Shown here: piece by piece, positions 39,088 through 46,316 of the stretch | Position numbering within the stretch: the first letter of the stretch is position 1 | Layout: the number at the start of each line of letters is the position of its first letter | Assembly (NCBI RefSeq): GCF_001427875.1 | Contig: NZ_LMHK01000001.1 | Location: 1,400,391-1,464,390 of the forward strand | From: Devosia sp. Root685 | GTDB lineage: Bacteria > Pseudomonadota > Alphaproteobacteria > Rhizobiales > Devosiaceae | DNA length: 64,000 nt | Direction of reading: 5' to 3' | The notes under the pieces: generated by a model | Database searches by the model: none | Seen by the model: the letters and a program-made list of their open reading frames with translations, nothing else | Told to the model about the DNA's origin: nothing | Position numbers and translations under genes: made by a program

Positions 39088-39122
39088 AAATTGCCATCCT
39101 CTGGCGGGTATCTTGGCAATTT
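39088..39122. promoter_or_regulatory. Distal inverted repeat, candidate DctD enhancer site
   Basis: AAATTGCCA (39088-39096) and TGGCAATTT (39114-39122) are perfect 9-base arms around 17 bases, centred about 102 bases before the expected sigma-54 transcription start. It shares the half-site AAATTGC with the proximal palindrome at 39151-39177. It also lies just upstream of dctB and may affect that gene. Confidence 0.6.
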
Positions 39123-39150
39123 TCCGCCAACTTTGCCAGCGCGTCTTGCG

Positions 39151-39177
39151 AAAATTGCAGGTCTGGCCTGCAATTTT
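39151..39177. promoter_or_regulatory. Proximal palindrome next to the sigma-54 promoter
   Basis: AAAATTGCAGG (39151-39161) and CCTGCAATTTT (39167-39177), perfect 11-base arms with a 5-base centre, ending three bases before the -24 element. Seen directly; a regulator-binding site is inferred from symmetry and place. Confidence 0.7.
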
Positions 39178-39180
39178 GAT

Positions 39181-39197
39181 TTGGCACGCCCTTTGCA
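39181..39197 (+). promoter_or_regulatory. Sigma-54 (-24/-12) promoter
   Basis: TTGGCACG-CCCT-TTGCA matches the sigma-54 consensus TTGGCACG-N4-TTGCW without a mismatch; the essential GG (39183-39184) and GC (39195-39196) are 10 bases apart. The start of transcription would be near 39207, 50 bases before the tctC start. An NtrC-type activator gene lies 2 kb to the left. Confidence 0.93.
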
Positions 39198-39256
39198 AAG
39201 CTGGGACTAGACCGGCGGAGGAGCCGGCTACAAGATCATCCTCGGGAGGACATCCA

Positions 39257-40225
39257 ATGAAAAAGACTATCGCCATCCTGGCTCTCGCCACGCTCGCCAT
39301 GTCCGGCACTGCCTTTGCCCAGGCCTATCCGACCAAGCCGATCACCGTCGTGGTCCCCTTCTCCGCTGGTGGTCCGACGGACACTGTCGCGCGCCTTGTC
39401 GCCGAAGTGATGAGCGGGGATCTCGGCCAACAGGTCGTGGTGCAGAATGTGGGCGGCGCCGGTGGCACGCTCGGCGCCGGTCAGGTCGCCACCGCCCCGA
39501 ACGATGGCTACACCCTCTTGCTGCACCATATCGGCATGTCGACGGCCCCGACGCTCTACCGCAGCCTGCCCTATGATCCGCTGACCGACTTCGCCACCAT
39601 TGGCCTCATCACCTCGGTGCCGATGACACTCGTTGCGCGCAAGGATTTCGAGCCCAACACGCTCGAAGAACTCCTGGCCTATATCAAGGCCAATGGCGAG
39701 AACGTCACCTATGCCCATGCCGGCATCGGCTCGGCCAGTCAGCTGTGCGGCATGCTGCTGATGGAATCAACCGGCACGATCATGACCACCGTGCCCTATC
39801 AGGGCGCCGGCCCGGCCATGACCGACATCATCGGCGGCCAGATCGACATGATCTGCGACCAGACCACCAACACCACCTCGCAGATTCAGGCAGGCGAAGT
39901 GAAGGCCTATGCCGTGACCTCGCCCGAGCGCCTAGCCAACCTGCCCGACGTCCCGACCACCAAGGAAGCCGGCCTCGATCTCGAAATCGGCGTCTGGCAT
40001 GGCCTTTATGCGCCTGCGGGCACCGACCCGGCCATCATCGAGCGTCTCGAAACCGCGCTGCAGGTCGCGCTCACCAATGAGACGGTGATCGCCCGCTTCG
40101 CCGAACTCGGCACTGTCCCGGTCACAGCCGAAGAAGCGACACCCGAAGCTCTCACCGAGCTACTGACCAGCCAGATCGAACTCTGGCGCGGCGTCATCGA
40201 AGCCGCCGGCGTCTACGCCGAGTAA
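39257..40225 (+). CDS. tctC: Tripartite tricarboxylate transporter, substrate-binding protein TctC (BugT family)
   Basis: The periplasmic binding protein of a second transporter, 322 residues. The signal peptide (KKTIAILALATLAMSGTAFAQ, cleavage about residue 21) precedes AYPTKPITVVVPFSAGGPTD, the Bug-family ligand loop, and VQNVGGAGGTLG, the second signature. A tight Shine-Dalgarno GGGAGGA precedes the ATG. The gene follows the sigma-54 promoter and is the first of its operon. It differs clearly from the TctC at 34707, so the ligands are probably not the same. Confidence 0.96.
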   Translation: MKKTIAILALATLAMSGTAFAQAYPTKPITVVVPFSAGGPTDTVARLVAEVMSGDLGQQVVVQNVGGAGGTLGAGQVATAPNDGYTLLLHHIGMSTAPTLYRSLPYDPLTDFATIGLITSVPMTLVARKDFEPNTLEELLAYIKANGENVTYAHAGIGSASQLCGMLLMESTGTIMTTVPYQGAGPAMTDIIGGQIDMICDQTTNTTSQIQAGEVKAYAVTSPERLANLPDVPTTKEAGLDLEIGVWHGLYAPAGTDPAIIERLETALQVALTNETVIARFAELGTVPVTAEEATPEALTELLTSQIELWRGVIEAAGVYAE

Positions 40226-40250
40226 GTTTTCGCGATCGGCACACGTCACG

Positions 40251-40274
40251 CGACCCGCGGTTTTCTGCGGGTCG
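40251..40274 (+). other. Intercistronic hairpin between tctC and tctB (second system)
   Basis: Arms CGACCCGC (40251-40258) and GCGGGTCG (40267-40274), perfect 8-base stem, no T-tract; in the gap between binding-protein and permease genes. It parallels the hairpin of the first system and would favour tctC product over permease. Confidence 0.8.
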
Positions 40275-40316
40275 TCCCCGACGCACATCCATCTGTTTCA
40301 TTTTGGGGAGGCGGCC

Positions 40317-40778
40317 ATGCTGGCCAAGTTTTCACTCCGGGATCTCCTGGCAGGCGGCATATTCGTCCTCGCCGGGGCCTATTTCGCGCTCGAAGCGCTG
40401 AATTATGATGTCGGCACGCCCTTCCGCATGGGGCCAGGTTTCATGCCGCTGTTTTTGGGCGCCGTGCTCGCCGCTCTCGGCATCGGGGTCGCCGGCGCCG
40501 GCTGGCAGAAGCCGGACCGGGAAAAGCCACTGCCGCCCTCATGGCGCGGCATCGCGCTCATTATCGGCGTCGTGATCTTCTTCGGCGCCACCATTCGCGG
40601 CCTGGGCTTCGTGCCCGTGGTCTTCGTCGCCGCCTTCGCCTCCGCCATGGCCAGCCGGCTCAATTCCCCGCTTTTCGCCGCCCTCCTTGCCGTGGGGCTC
40701 ACGGTTCTCTGCACGGCCATCTTCGTCATCGGCCTCGGCATGACCGTGCCGTGGTTCGGACCCTGGCTTGGTCAATAG
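40317..40778 (+). CDS. tctB: Tripartite tricarboxylate transporter, small permease TctB
   Basis: Small membrane subunit of the second system, 153 residues with four helices. Family marks: LLAGGIFVLAGAYFALEA, then YDVGTPFRMGPGFMPLFLGAVLA. GGGGAGG precedes the ATG by the proper distance. It is followed 9 bases later by tctA. Confidence 0.94.
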   Translation: MLAKFSLRDLLAGGIFVLAGAYFALEALNYDVGTPFRMGPGFMPLFLGAVLAALGIGVAGAGWQKPDREKPLPPSWRGIALIIGVVIFFGATIRGLGFVPVVFVAAFASAMASRLNSPLFAALLAVGLTVLCTAIFVIGLGMTVPWFGPWLGQ

Positions 40779-40787
40779 GAGCGTCAC

Positions 40788-42293
40788 ATGGATATCATCG
40801 GCTTTCTCGGCCTGGGCTTTTCCGTCGCCCTAGACCCCATCAACATTCTCTACTGCTTCATTGGCGTGCTGCTCGGTACCCTGGTCGGCGTGCTTCCCGG
40901 CATTGGCCCCACCGCCACCATCGCCATGCTGTTGCCGATCACCTTCTCGCTGTCGCCGGCCGCCGCCTTGATCATGCTCGCGGGCATTTATTACGGCGCC
41001 CAATATGGCGGCTCCACCACCGCCATTCTGATCAACCTGCCCGGCGAAAGTTCATCAGCCGTCACCGCCATCGATGGCTACCAGATGGCCAAGCAAGGCC
41101 GCGCCGGCCATGCGCTGGCCACCGCCGCTCTTGGTTCCTTCTTTGCCGGTACGGTGGGCACGCTGCTCCTCGCCTTCTTCGCCCCGCCCCTTGCCCGAGC
41201 GGCGCTGAATTTCGGTGCCCCTGAATATTTTGCGCTCATCGTCCTTGGCCTTCTCGTCTCCATCGCCTTGGCGCATGGCTCGATCCTCAAGGCTCTGGCC
41301 ATGATCGTGCTCGGCCTCCTCCTCGGCATGGTCGGTCAGGATATCTATACCGGCACCCCGCGCTTCACCTTCGGTGTGCGCGAGCTCTATTCCGGCCTCA
41401 ACTTCGTTTCCGTGGCCGTCGGCATTTTCGGCGTCGCCGAAATCCTGCGGAACCTCGAAAACGAGAAGGGCCGCGACGTGATGGTCAAGTCGGTGAGCAA
41501 TCTCTGGCTCGGCAAGGAAGAGTTCAAGCGCATCATCGCTCCGGTTATCCGCGGCACTGCGCTCGGCTCCGTGCTCGGCATCCTCCCTGGCGGCGGCCAT
41601 ATCCTGGCGTCCTTTGCCTCCTATTCGGCCGAAAAGCGCCTGTCGAAAAACCCCGCCGAATTTGGCCATGGCGCCATCGAAGGCGTCGCCGGTCCGGAAT
41701 CGGCCAACAATGCTGCCGCGCAAACCTCCTTCATCCCGCTCATGACCCTGGGCATTCCCGCCCACCCGGTCATGGCGCTGATGGTCGGCGCCTTCATTCT
41801 CCAGGGCATCACCCCCGGCCCCAATGTCATCAACGATCAGCCCGCGCTGTTCTGGGGCATCATCGCCTCGATGTGGATCGGTAATCTGCTCCTGGTAATG
41901 CTCAACCTGCCGCTGATCGGGCTCTGGGTGAAAATGCTCAGCATTCCCTATCGCGCGCTGTTCCCGGCCATCGTGCTCTTTGCCTGCATCGGCTGCTACT
42001 CGATCAACCAGAACATTTTCGACGTCTTCGCCATCGGTTTCTTCGGCATTCTGGGCTACGTGCTGATCCGCCTCGGCTGTGAGCCAGCGCCGCTCTTGCT
42101 CGGGTTCGTCCTCGGGCCACTCCTTGAAGAGCACCTGCGCCGCGCCATGATCATCTCGCGCGGCGATCCGATGATCTTCCTCGAACGCCCGATCTCGGCG
42201 ACGCTTCTTGGCCTCGCCCTCCTCGCCGTGCTGATCGCGATCCTGCCCTCGATCCGCAGGAAGCGTAAGGAAGTGTTCGTCGAAGAGGATTGA
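40788..42293 (+). CDS. tctA: Tripartite tricarboxylate transporter, large permease TctA
   Basis: Large membrane subunit, 501 residues, with about 11-12 helices and both internal repeat motifs (LLGTLVGVLPGIGPTATIAMLLP and LGSVLGILPGGGHILASFASY). YYGAQYGGSTTAILINLPGE is a family signature. Last gene of the sigma-54-driven operon. Confidence 0.96.
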   Translation: MDIIGFLGLGFSVALDPINILYCFIGVLLGTLVGVLPGIGPTATIAMLLPITFSLSPAAALIMLAGIYYGAQYGGSTTAILINLPGESSSAVTAIDGYQMAKQGRAGHALATAALGSFFAGTVGTLLLAFFAPPLARAALNFGAPEYFALIVLGLLVSIALAHGSILKALAMIVLGLLLGMVGQDIYTGTPRFTFGVRELYSGLNFVSVAVGIFGVAEILRNLENEKGRDVMVKSVSNLWLGKEEFKRIIAPVIRGTALGSVLGILPGGGHILASFASYSAEKRLSKNPAEFGHGAIEGVAGPESANNAAAQTSFIPLMTLGIPAHPVMALMVGAFILQGITPGPNVINDQPALFWGIIASMWIGNLLLVMLNLPLIGLWVKMLSIPYRALFPAIVLFACIGCYSINQNIFDVFAIGFFGILGYVLIRLGCEPAPLLLGFVLGPLLEEHLRRAMIISRGDPMIFLERPISATLLGLALLAVLIAILPSIRRKRKEVFVEED

Positions 42294-42300
42294 TCTGGCA

Positions 42301-42338
42301 AAAAAGCGGGGTTGGCGAAAGACCTTCCGCCAACCCCG
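42301..42338 (-). terminator. Intrinsic terminator after the DUF1284 gene
   Basis: Arms CGGGGTTGGCG (42307-42317) and CGCCAACCCCG (42328-42338). On the minus strand the stem is followed by CTTTTTT, so it terminates the leftward bioY-DUF1284 transcript. On the plus strand there is no T-tract, but the stem may help end tctA. Confidence 0.85.
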
Positions 42339-42350
42339 ATATCCGCTCGA

Positions 42351-42770
42351 TCAGCTAACGAGCGTCCCGGCAAAACCATCCGAGGCGATGGCGCTACACA
42401 AGTCGCTCCACTCGCAGCCGGCACAGGCCGCGCGTGTCTGCCCCGCGCGAAACGCCGTGCGCCAAGCGACAAGCAGTTCGGGCCCGACCTCGATCGTGGC
42501 CCCGGGCTCTATCCCTGCCCCCAACAGCCGGCCGATATCGTCAGCCGCCTTCCCGTCCCGCTCGATGACACTCTCGTTTCGGCAATGCGCGGTCGCGTCG
42601 GACAAAAGCGGCGCGCAGATATCGTCGGGCCCATCGACGATCAGCACATTTTCACCCGCCGACAATCGCCCGGCGATTGCATCATAGTTCCGCGTGAAGT
42701 CGGCGGAGTAGCCTTTGCCCACATAGGTCAGCAGGCAAAGGAGATGATGCGGGCGAAGTCTGATGGTCAT
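42351..42770 (-). CDS. DUF1284 domain protein, likely Fe-S
   Basis: A 139-residue protein of the DUF1284 (COG3543) family, function unknown. The opening IRLRPHHLLCLLTYVGKGYS is a strong family signature. Cysteines are clustered: DDICAPL, AHCRNES, and CAGCEWSDLC at the C-terminus, an arrangement suggesting an iron-sulfur or zinc site. The ATG overlaps the bioY stop by one base, so it is translationally coupled to a biotin transporter. A role in biotin use, for example with an Fe-S enzyme such as BioB, is a guess. Confidence 0.85.
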   Translation of the reverse strand: MTIRLRPHHLLCLLTYVGKGYSADFTRNYDAIAGRLSAGENVLIVDGPDDICAPLLSDATAHCRNESVIERDGKAADDIGRLLGAGIEPGATIEVGPELLVAWRTAFRAGQTRAACAGCEWSDLCSAIASDGFAGTLVS

Positions 42771-43345
42771 CAGCGCTTTGCGGATTGCCTTCGGGCGAGC
42801 ACGTAAAGAAGCGCCGCACCCAGCACCGACTTGAGAAGCCCCCCGATCAGGAATGGCAACACGCCGAAGGTGAATGCATCTTCCAGACCAATGGCAATGG
42901 CGAGCCAAAGAGCGCCCAGAGCCAAACACGTCGCGTTGCCGAACACCATGCTCAAAAAGGCGAGCGCGGGCCGATTGCCGTTCCAGCCGCGCTCGGCAAG
43001 CCATCCGGTCAGCGCCGCGACGAGCGGAAAGGCAAAGAGATAGCCCGCGGTCGGCCCGACGAAATGATGCGCCCCTGCTGCACCACCCGACAGCACCGGC
43101 ATGCCCAGCGCTGCTTCCATCAGCCATGCAATCACGGTCAGCGTGCCAAGACGCCAGCCATAGACGGCCCCGATCAAGGTCACGGCCAGCGTCTGCATGG
43201 TAACCGGCACTGGCACCATCGGCACCTCCACATAGGAGGAAGCGGCGAGAAAGAGCGTGCCCGCAACAATGGCCCCCGCCTGCCAGAGGAGAGGTTTGTC
43301 CTGGATGCCGATGAGGGCGGGCGCGACGGACTTGTCAGTGATCAA
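42770..43345 (-). CDS. bioY: Biotin transporter S component BioY
   Basis: The substrate-capture unit of an energy-coupling-factor biotin importer, 191 residues with six helices. Family marks are the motif VTMQTLAVTLIGAVYG (PVPVTMQT), GGAAGAHHFVGPTAGYLFAFP and a C-terminal GGLLKSVLGAALL. No ATPase (BioM) or T component (BioN) lies next to it; solitary BioY is known to function in some bacteria. A BioR operator precedes it. Confidence 0.94.
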   Translation of the reverse strand: MITDKSVAPALIGIQDKPLLWQAGAIVAGTLFLAASSYVEVPMVPVPVTMQTLAVTLIGAVYGWRLGTLTVIAWLMEAALGMPVLSGGAAGAHHFVGPTAGYLFAFPLVAALTGWLAERGWNGNRPALAFLSMVFGNATCLALGALWLAIAIGLEDAFTFGVLPFLIGGLLKSVLGAALLYVLARRQSAKR

Positions 43346-43363
43346 TCTATGGTTCCTTCATAA

Positions 43364-43373
43364 TTATAGATAA
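43364..43373. promoter_or_regulatory. BioR box upstream of bioY
   Basis: TTATAGATAA matches the BioR consensus TTATMKATAA at all ten positions. Two weaker 7-of-10 matches follow at 43380-43389 (CTATCTATCG) and 43400-43409 (CCATAGATAG), so several BioR units could bind. The BioR gene itself is 86 bases further upstream. Confidence 0.85.
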
Positions 43374-43458
43374 TTTCAGCTATCTATCGCTAAATGAATC
43401 CATAGATAGATCGCCCTGGCAAGAGCGCGCCTATCCTAAGACCGAAATGAATTGCAAA

Positions 43459-44076
43459 TTACTGGGGAGAGCGCCCGCCGAGGAGCACGTGCCGCTTCAG
43501 GATCAGTGCCGCATTCTCCACCTGTCCAGCCCGCAATGCGGCAAGAATCGCGCTGTGGTCGCGGTCAGTCGGCGCCTCCCATTCGGCGCTCCAACCGGAA
43601 AAGAGAAAGCGGGCACTGGCTGCTTGCAGATCGTCGATGGATTTGAGCAACCTCGGCATGCCGCAGGGCGCCAGCAGGGTCCGGTGAAATTTGCGGTTCG
43701 CCTGCTCCCAGGCCTGCACATCGGGGGCATTGTCGCCCTCGTCGTTGATTTCCTGCGCCTCGTCAAGGATTGCGCGCGTCAGATGTGGCGCCGCATTTTG
43801 CAGCGCCAGAACCTCCAGCGCCGCCCGCATTTCGGCGACTTCGCGCACCTCGGCGCGGGAAAACCCGGCCACGCGCACGCCGCGCCGCGGCTCGCTCACC
43901 GCCAGCCCCTGCGCCTCAAGGCGCCGGAAAGCTTCGCGCACCGGCACATGGCTTGCCCCGAACTCTTCGGCTACGTGATCCTGGCGCAGCGGCGTGCCCG
44001 GTTCGAGCGCTCCAGCGATGATCCGATCGGCCAGTATTTTGGCGATCTGGTTGGCGAGGGTATCGTCTTTGGCCAT
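43459..44076 (-). CDS. bioR: GntR family (FCD) regulator, probable BioR
   Basis: A 205-residue GntR/FCD regulator. Its winged-helix domain covers residues 1-75, with HVAEEFGASHVPVREAFRRLEAQGL as the helix-turn-helix; an FCD helical domain follows. Known BioR proteins are of this family and size, repress biotin genes in alphaproteobacteria and bind TTATMKATAA. Adjacency to bioY and a perfect box between the genes make BioR the best call. I see no box at its own start, so autoregulation is not obvious. Confidence 0.82.
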   Translation of the reverse strand: MAKDDTLANQIAKILADRIIAGALEPGTPLRQDHVAEEFGASHVPVREAFRRLEAQGLAVSEPRRGVRVAGFSRAEVREVAEMRAALEVLALQNAAPHLTRAILDEAQEINDEGDNAPDVQAWEQANRKFHRTLLAPCGMPRLLKSIDDLQAASARFLFSGWSAEWEAPTDRDHSAILAALRAGQVENAALILKRHVLLGGRSPQ

Positions 44077-44206
44077 GGTCCTGGGGAGATAAGCTGAGAT
44101 CGCGCGAATGAAGCGGTTTTGTCATACACCGGTCGGAAATCGCGTGCACGCCTTGATCGGCGAAACTTGCCGAGGACCGGCTTCTCCGTGATAGTGCACC
44201 CACATC
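44077..44206. other. Divergent gap between bioR and nrtR
   Basis: A 130-base divergent intergenic space. No operator match, hairpin or promoter stands out. Confidence 0.5.
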
Positions 44207-45202
44207 ATGCAAGATAGAAAAATGCCTTCGTCCCAATCCGATAGAAGCAGCGCTGCAACTGACGTTGAAGGTCTGGCGCTCTTTGCCGAACTCAGCGCAG
44301 TCATCATTGCCGCCAGCGTGGATGGGCCTTTGGTTCTGGTGCGCCCGGGCGTCCCGGCGGACACCTTGCCTGCCGGGCCGCTGCAGTCCGGGCATCGCAC
44401 ACTCGAAGCCGGTCTGCGGGCCTGGGTGAGCCAGCAGACGGACCTGCATCTGGGCTATGTGGAGCAGCTCTATACCTTTGGCGATGCCGACCGCATCGAC
44501 ATGCCGGGTCGCGGCAGCCGGGCCCTCTCGATTGCCTATCTCGCTTTGGTGCGAGCCCTGCGGGCCTCGGCGCGCAGCGGTGCCCGCTGGCAAGATGTCT
44601 ATACCTATCTGCCCTGGGAAGATTGGCGCGACGGCCGCCCCGCAGCGCTCGACGGTATCGAGGCCTATTTGAAGGCCTGGGCTGCAAAAAGCCCCGCAGA
44701 GACCGGCGCTCTGCGAGAAAAGCGGGCAGCATTGGCCTTCGGATTGGGAACCGACAGCTGGAGCGACGAACTGGTGCTCGATCGCTATGAACTGCTTTAC
44801 GAAACCGGCTTTGTCCGGGAAGCGCGGCAGGATGGGGAGCCGCCACCGCCCTGCCCCGTGGTCGATCACCCGATGGGGCTCGACCACAGGCGCATCCTCG
44901 CCACCGCGCTTGGGCGCCTCCGCGGCAAGATCAAATACCGCCCGGTGATCTTCGAATTGATGCCCGAGAGTTTTACGCTCCTCGACCTGCAACGGACCGT
45001 GGAAGGCCTTTCAGGCGTAAAACTGCACAAGCAGAATTTCCGTCGCCTGGTTGAAACACAGGGCCTCGTCGAGGAAACCGGAGAATTCCAGACCGAAACC
45101 GGTGGCCGTCCGGCGCGGCTGGTGCGCTTCCGCCGCGAAGTGCTGCTCGAGCGCCCCTCGCTTGGCCTGCGCATGTCCGGCGCGCGACGTCCATCGCTTT
45201 AG
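44207..45202 (+). CDS. nrtR: NrtR-like transcriptional regulator with degenerate Nudix domain
   Basis: A 331-residue regulator. The N-terminal half (about 15-200) resembles a Nudix fold, but the Nudix box is broken: at the position of GX5EX7REUXEEXGU it reads G-H-R-T-L-E-A-G-L-R-A-W-V-S-Q-Q-T, so hydrolase activity is unlikely. The C-terminal half (about 235-310; FTLLDLQRTVEGLSG and NFRRLVETQGLVEE) is a winged helix as in NrtR, which senses ADP-ribose and represses NAD genes. Placement before nadABC with a palindrome between fits that role. M6 is an alternative start. Confidence 0.85.
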   Translation: MQDRKMPSSQSDRSSAATDVEGLALFAELSAVIIAASVDGPLVLVRPGVPADTLPAGPLQSGHRTLEAGLRAWVSQQTDLHLGYVEQLYTFGDADRIDMPGRGSRALSIAYLALVRALRASARSGARWQDVYTYLPWEDWRDGRPAALDGIEAYLKAWAAKSPAETGALREKRAALAFGLGTDSWSDELVLDRYELLYETGFVREARQDGEPPPPCPVVDHPMGLDHRRILATALGRLRGKIKYRPVIFELMPESFTLLDLQRTVEGLSGVKLHKQNFRRLVETQGLVEETGEFQTETGGRPARLVRFRREVLLERPSLGLRMSGARRPSL

Positions 45203-45205
45203 CGC

Positions 45206-45235
45206 TTGACGCGACCTTATACTCAGTCCTAGCAT
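45206..45235 (+). promoter_or_regulatory. Candidate nadABC promoter with NrtR half-site
   Basis: TTGACG (45206-45211), an 18-base spacer and TAGCAT (45230-45235) form a plausible sigma-70-type promoter just after the nrtR stop. The half-site ATACTCA (45219-45225), which recurs in the palindrome at 45279, lies inside the spacer. Confidence 0.55.
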
Positions 45236-45278
45236 AAGCATGACCGGCGCACAGACGCCGGTTTCGTTTAGACCGCTA

Positions 45279-45295
45279 ATACTCAGATTGAGTAT
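45279..45295. promoter_or_regulatory. NrtR operator upstream of nadA
   Basis: ATACTCA-GAT-TGAGTAT, a perfect 7-base inverted repeat with 3-base centre, immediately before the nadA ribosome-binding site (GGAGGA, 45299-45304). A second ATACTCA lies at 45219. Palindromes of this kind precede NrtR-controlled genes; the match to an alphaproteobacterial NrtR motif is from memory. Confidence 0.8.
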
Positions 45296-45310
45296 AATGG
45301 AGGACTTCCG

Positions 45311-46306
45311 TTGCACGCACCTGACTCCCCGGCTGGCACGCTGCCTTTGCCTTTCGTCTATGACCGGGTGCGGCACCATGTTCCCGCCTTCGAGTGGCCG
45401 CTGCTTGCCGTCGATGTCGAAGCGATTCTGCGCCTCAAGCGCGAGAAGAACGCCACGATCCTCGCGCACAATTATCAGGCGCCGGAAATCTTCCACACCG
45501 TTGCCGATATCGTGGGCGACAGCCTGGCGCTGGCCCGCGAAGCCGCCGCGACGGATGCCGATATCATCGTCGTGGCCGGGGTGCATTTCATGGCCGAGAC
45601 GGCCAAGCTCCTCAATCCGGACAAGCGGGTCTTCATTCCCGATACGCGCGCCGGTTGCTCGCTGGCCGATTCTATCACAGCCGAAGACGTGCGCGCGCTG
45701 CGCCGCCGCTATCCCGGCGTGCCCATCGTCACCTATGTGAACACCTCGGCCGCCGTAAAGGCCGAGTCCGATATCTGCTGCACCTCGGGCAATGCCCTCA
45801 AAATCATCCGCTCGCTGGGCGTTGATCGCGTCATCATGCTGCCCGACGAATTTCTCGCCCGCAACATCGCCGCGCAGGCGCCCGAAATCGAGGTGATCAG
45901 CTGGGCCGGCCATTGCGAAGTGCATGAACTCTTCACGCCCGAGGACATTCGCGCCGTGCGCGAGAGCTATCCCGGCGTCACGGTGATGACCCACCCCGAA
46001 TGCCCGCCCGAAGTAGTGGCCGAGGCCGATTTCTCCGGCTCGACGGCCATGATGGCTGACTTCGTTGCCGAAAAACGCCCGCAGCGCGTCGCGCTCGTCA
46101 CCGAATGCTCGATGGGCGACAACCTCGCCCAGCAGTTCCGCGATGTCGAATTCGTCAAACCATGCAATCTCTGCCCTCATATGAAGCGCATCACGCTGGG
46201 CAATATCCGGTCGGCGCTCGAACAGGAGCAGCACGAGGTGCATATCGATCCGCTGCTGGCCGAACGGGCGCGCGCCGCGGTCGAGCGTATGCTGGCGGTC
46301 GTTTGA
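45311..46306 (+). CDS. nadA: Quinolinate synthase
   Basis: NadA condenses iminoaspartate with dihydroxyacetone phosphate to quinolinate, using a [4Fe-4S] cluster. The 331 residues have the cluster cysteines in [17 protein letters not shown] and [12 protein letters not shown], plus NYQAPEI and GVHFMAETA near the N-terminus. The start is a TTG at 45311 with GGAGGA 6 bases upstream. First gene of the NAD synthesis operon, 10 bases before nadB. Confidence 0.96.
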   Translation: MHAPDSPAGTLPLPFVYDRVRHHVPAFEWPLLAVDVEAILRLKREKNATILAHNYQAPEIFHTVADIVGDSLALAREAAATDADIIVVAGVHFMAETAKLLNPDKRVFIPDTRAGCSLADSITAEDVRALRRRYPGVPIVTYVNTSAAVKAESDICCTSGNALKIIRSLGVDRVIMLPDEFLARNIAAQAPEIEVISWAGHCEVHELFTPEDIRAVRESYPGVTVMTHPECPPEVVAEADFSGSTAMMADFVAEKRPQRVALVTECSMGDNLAQQFRDVEFVKPCNLCPHMKRITLGNIRSALEQEQHEVHIDPLLAERARAAVERMLAVV

Positions 46307-46316
46307 GGTCACTGAC

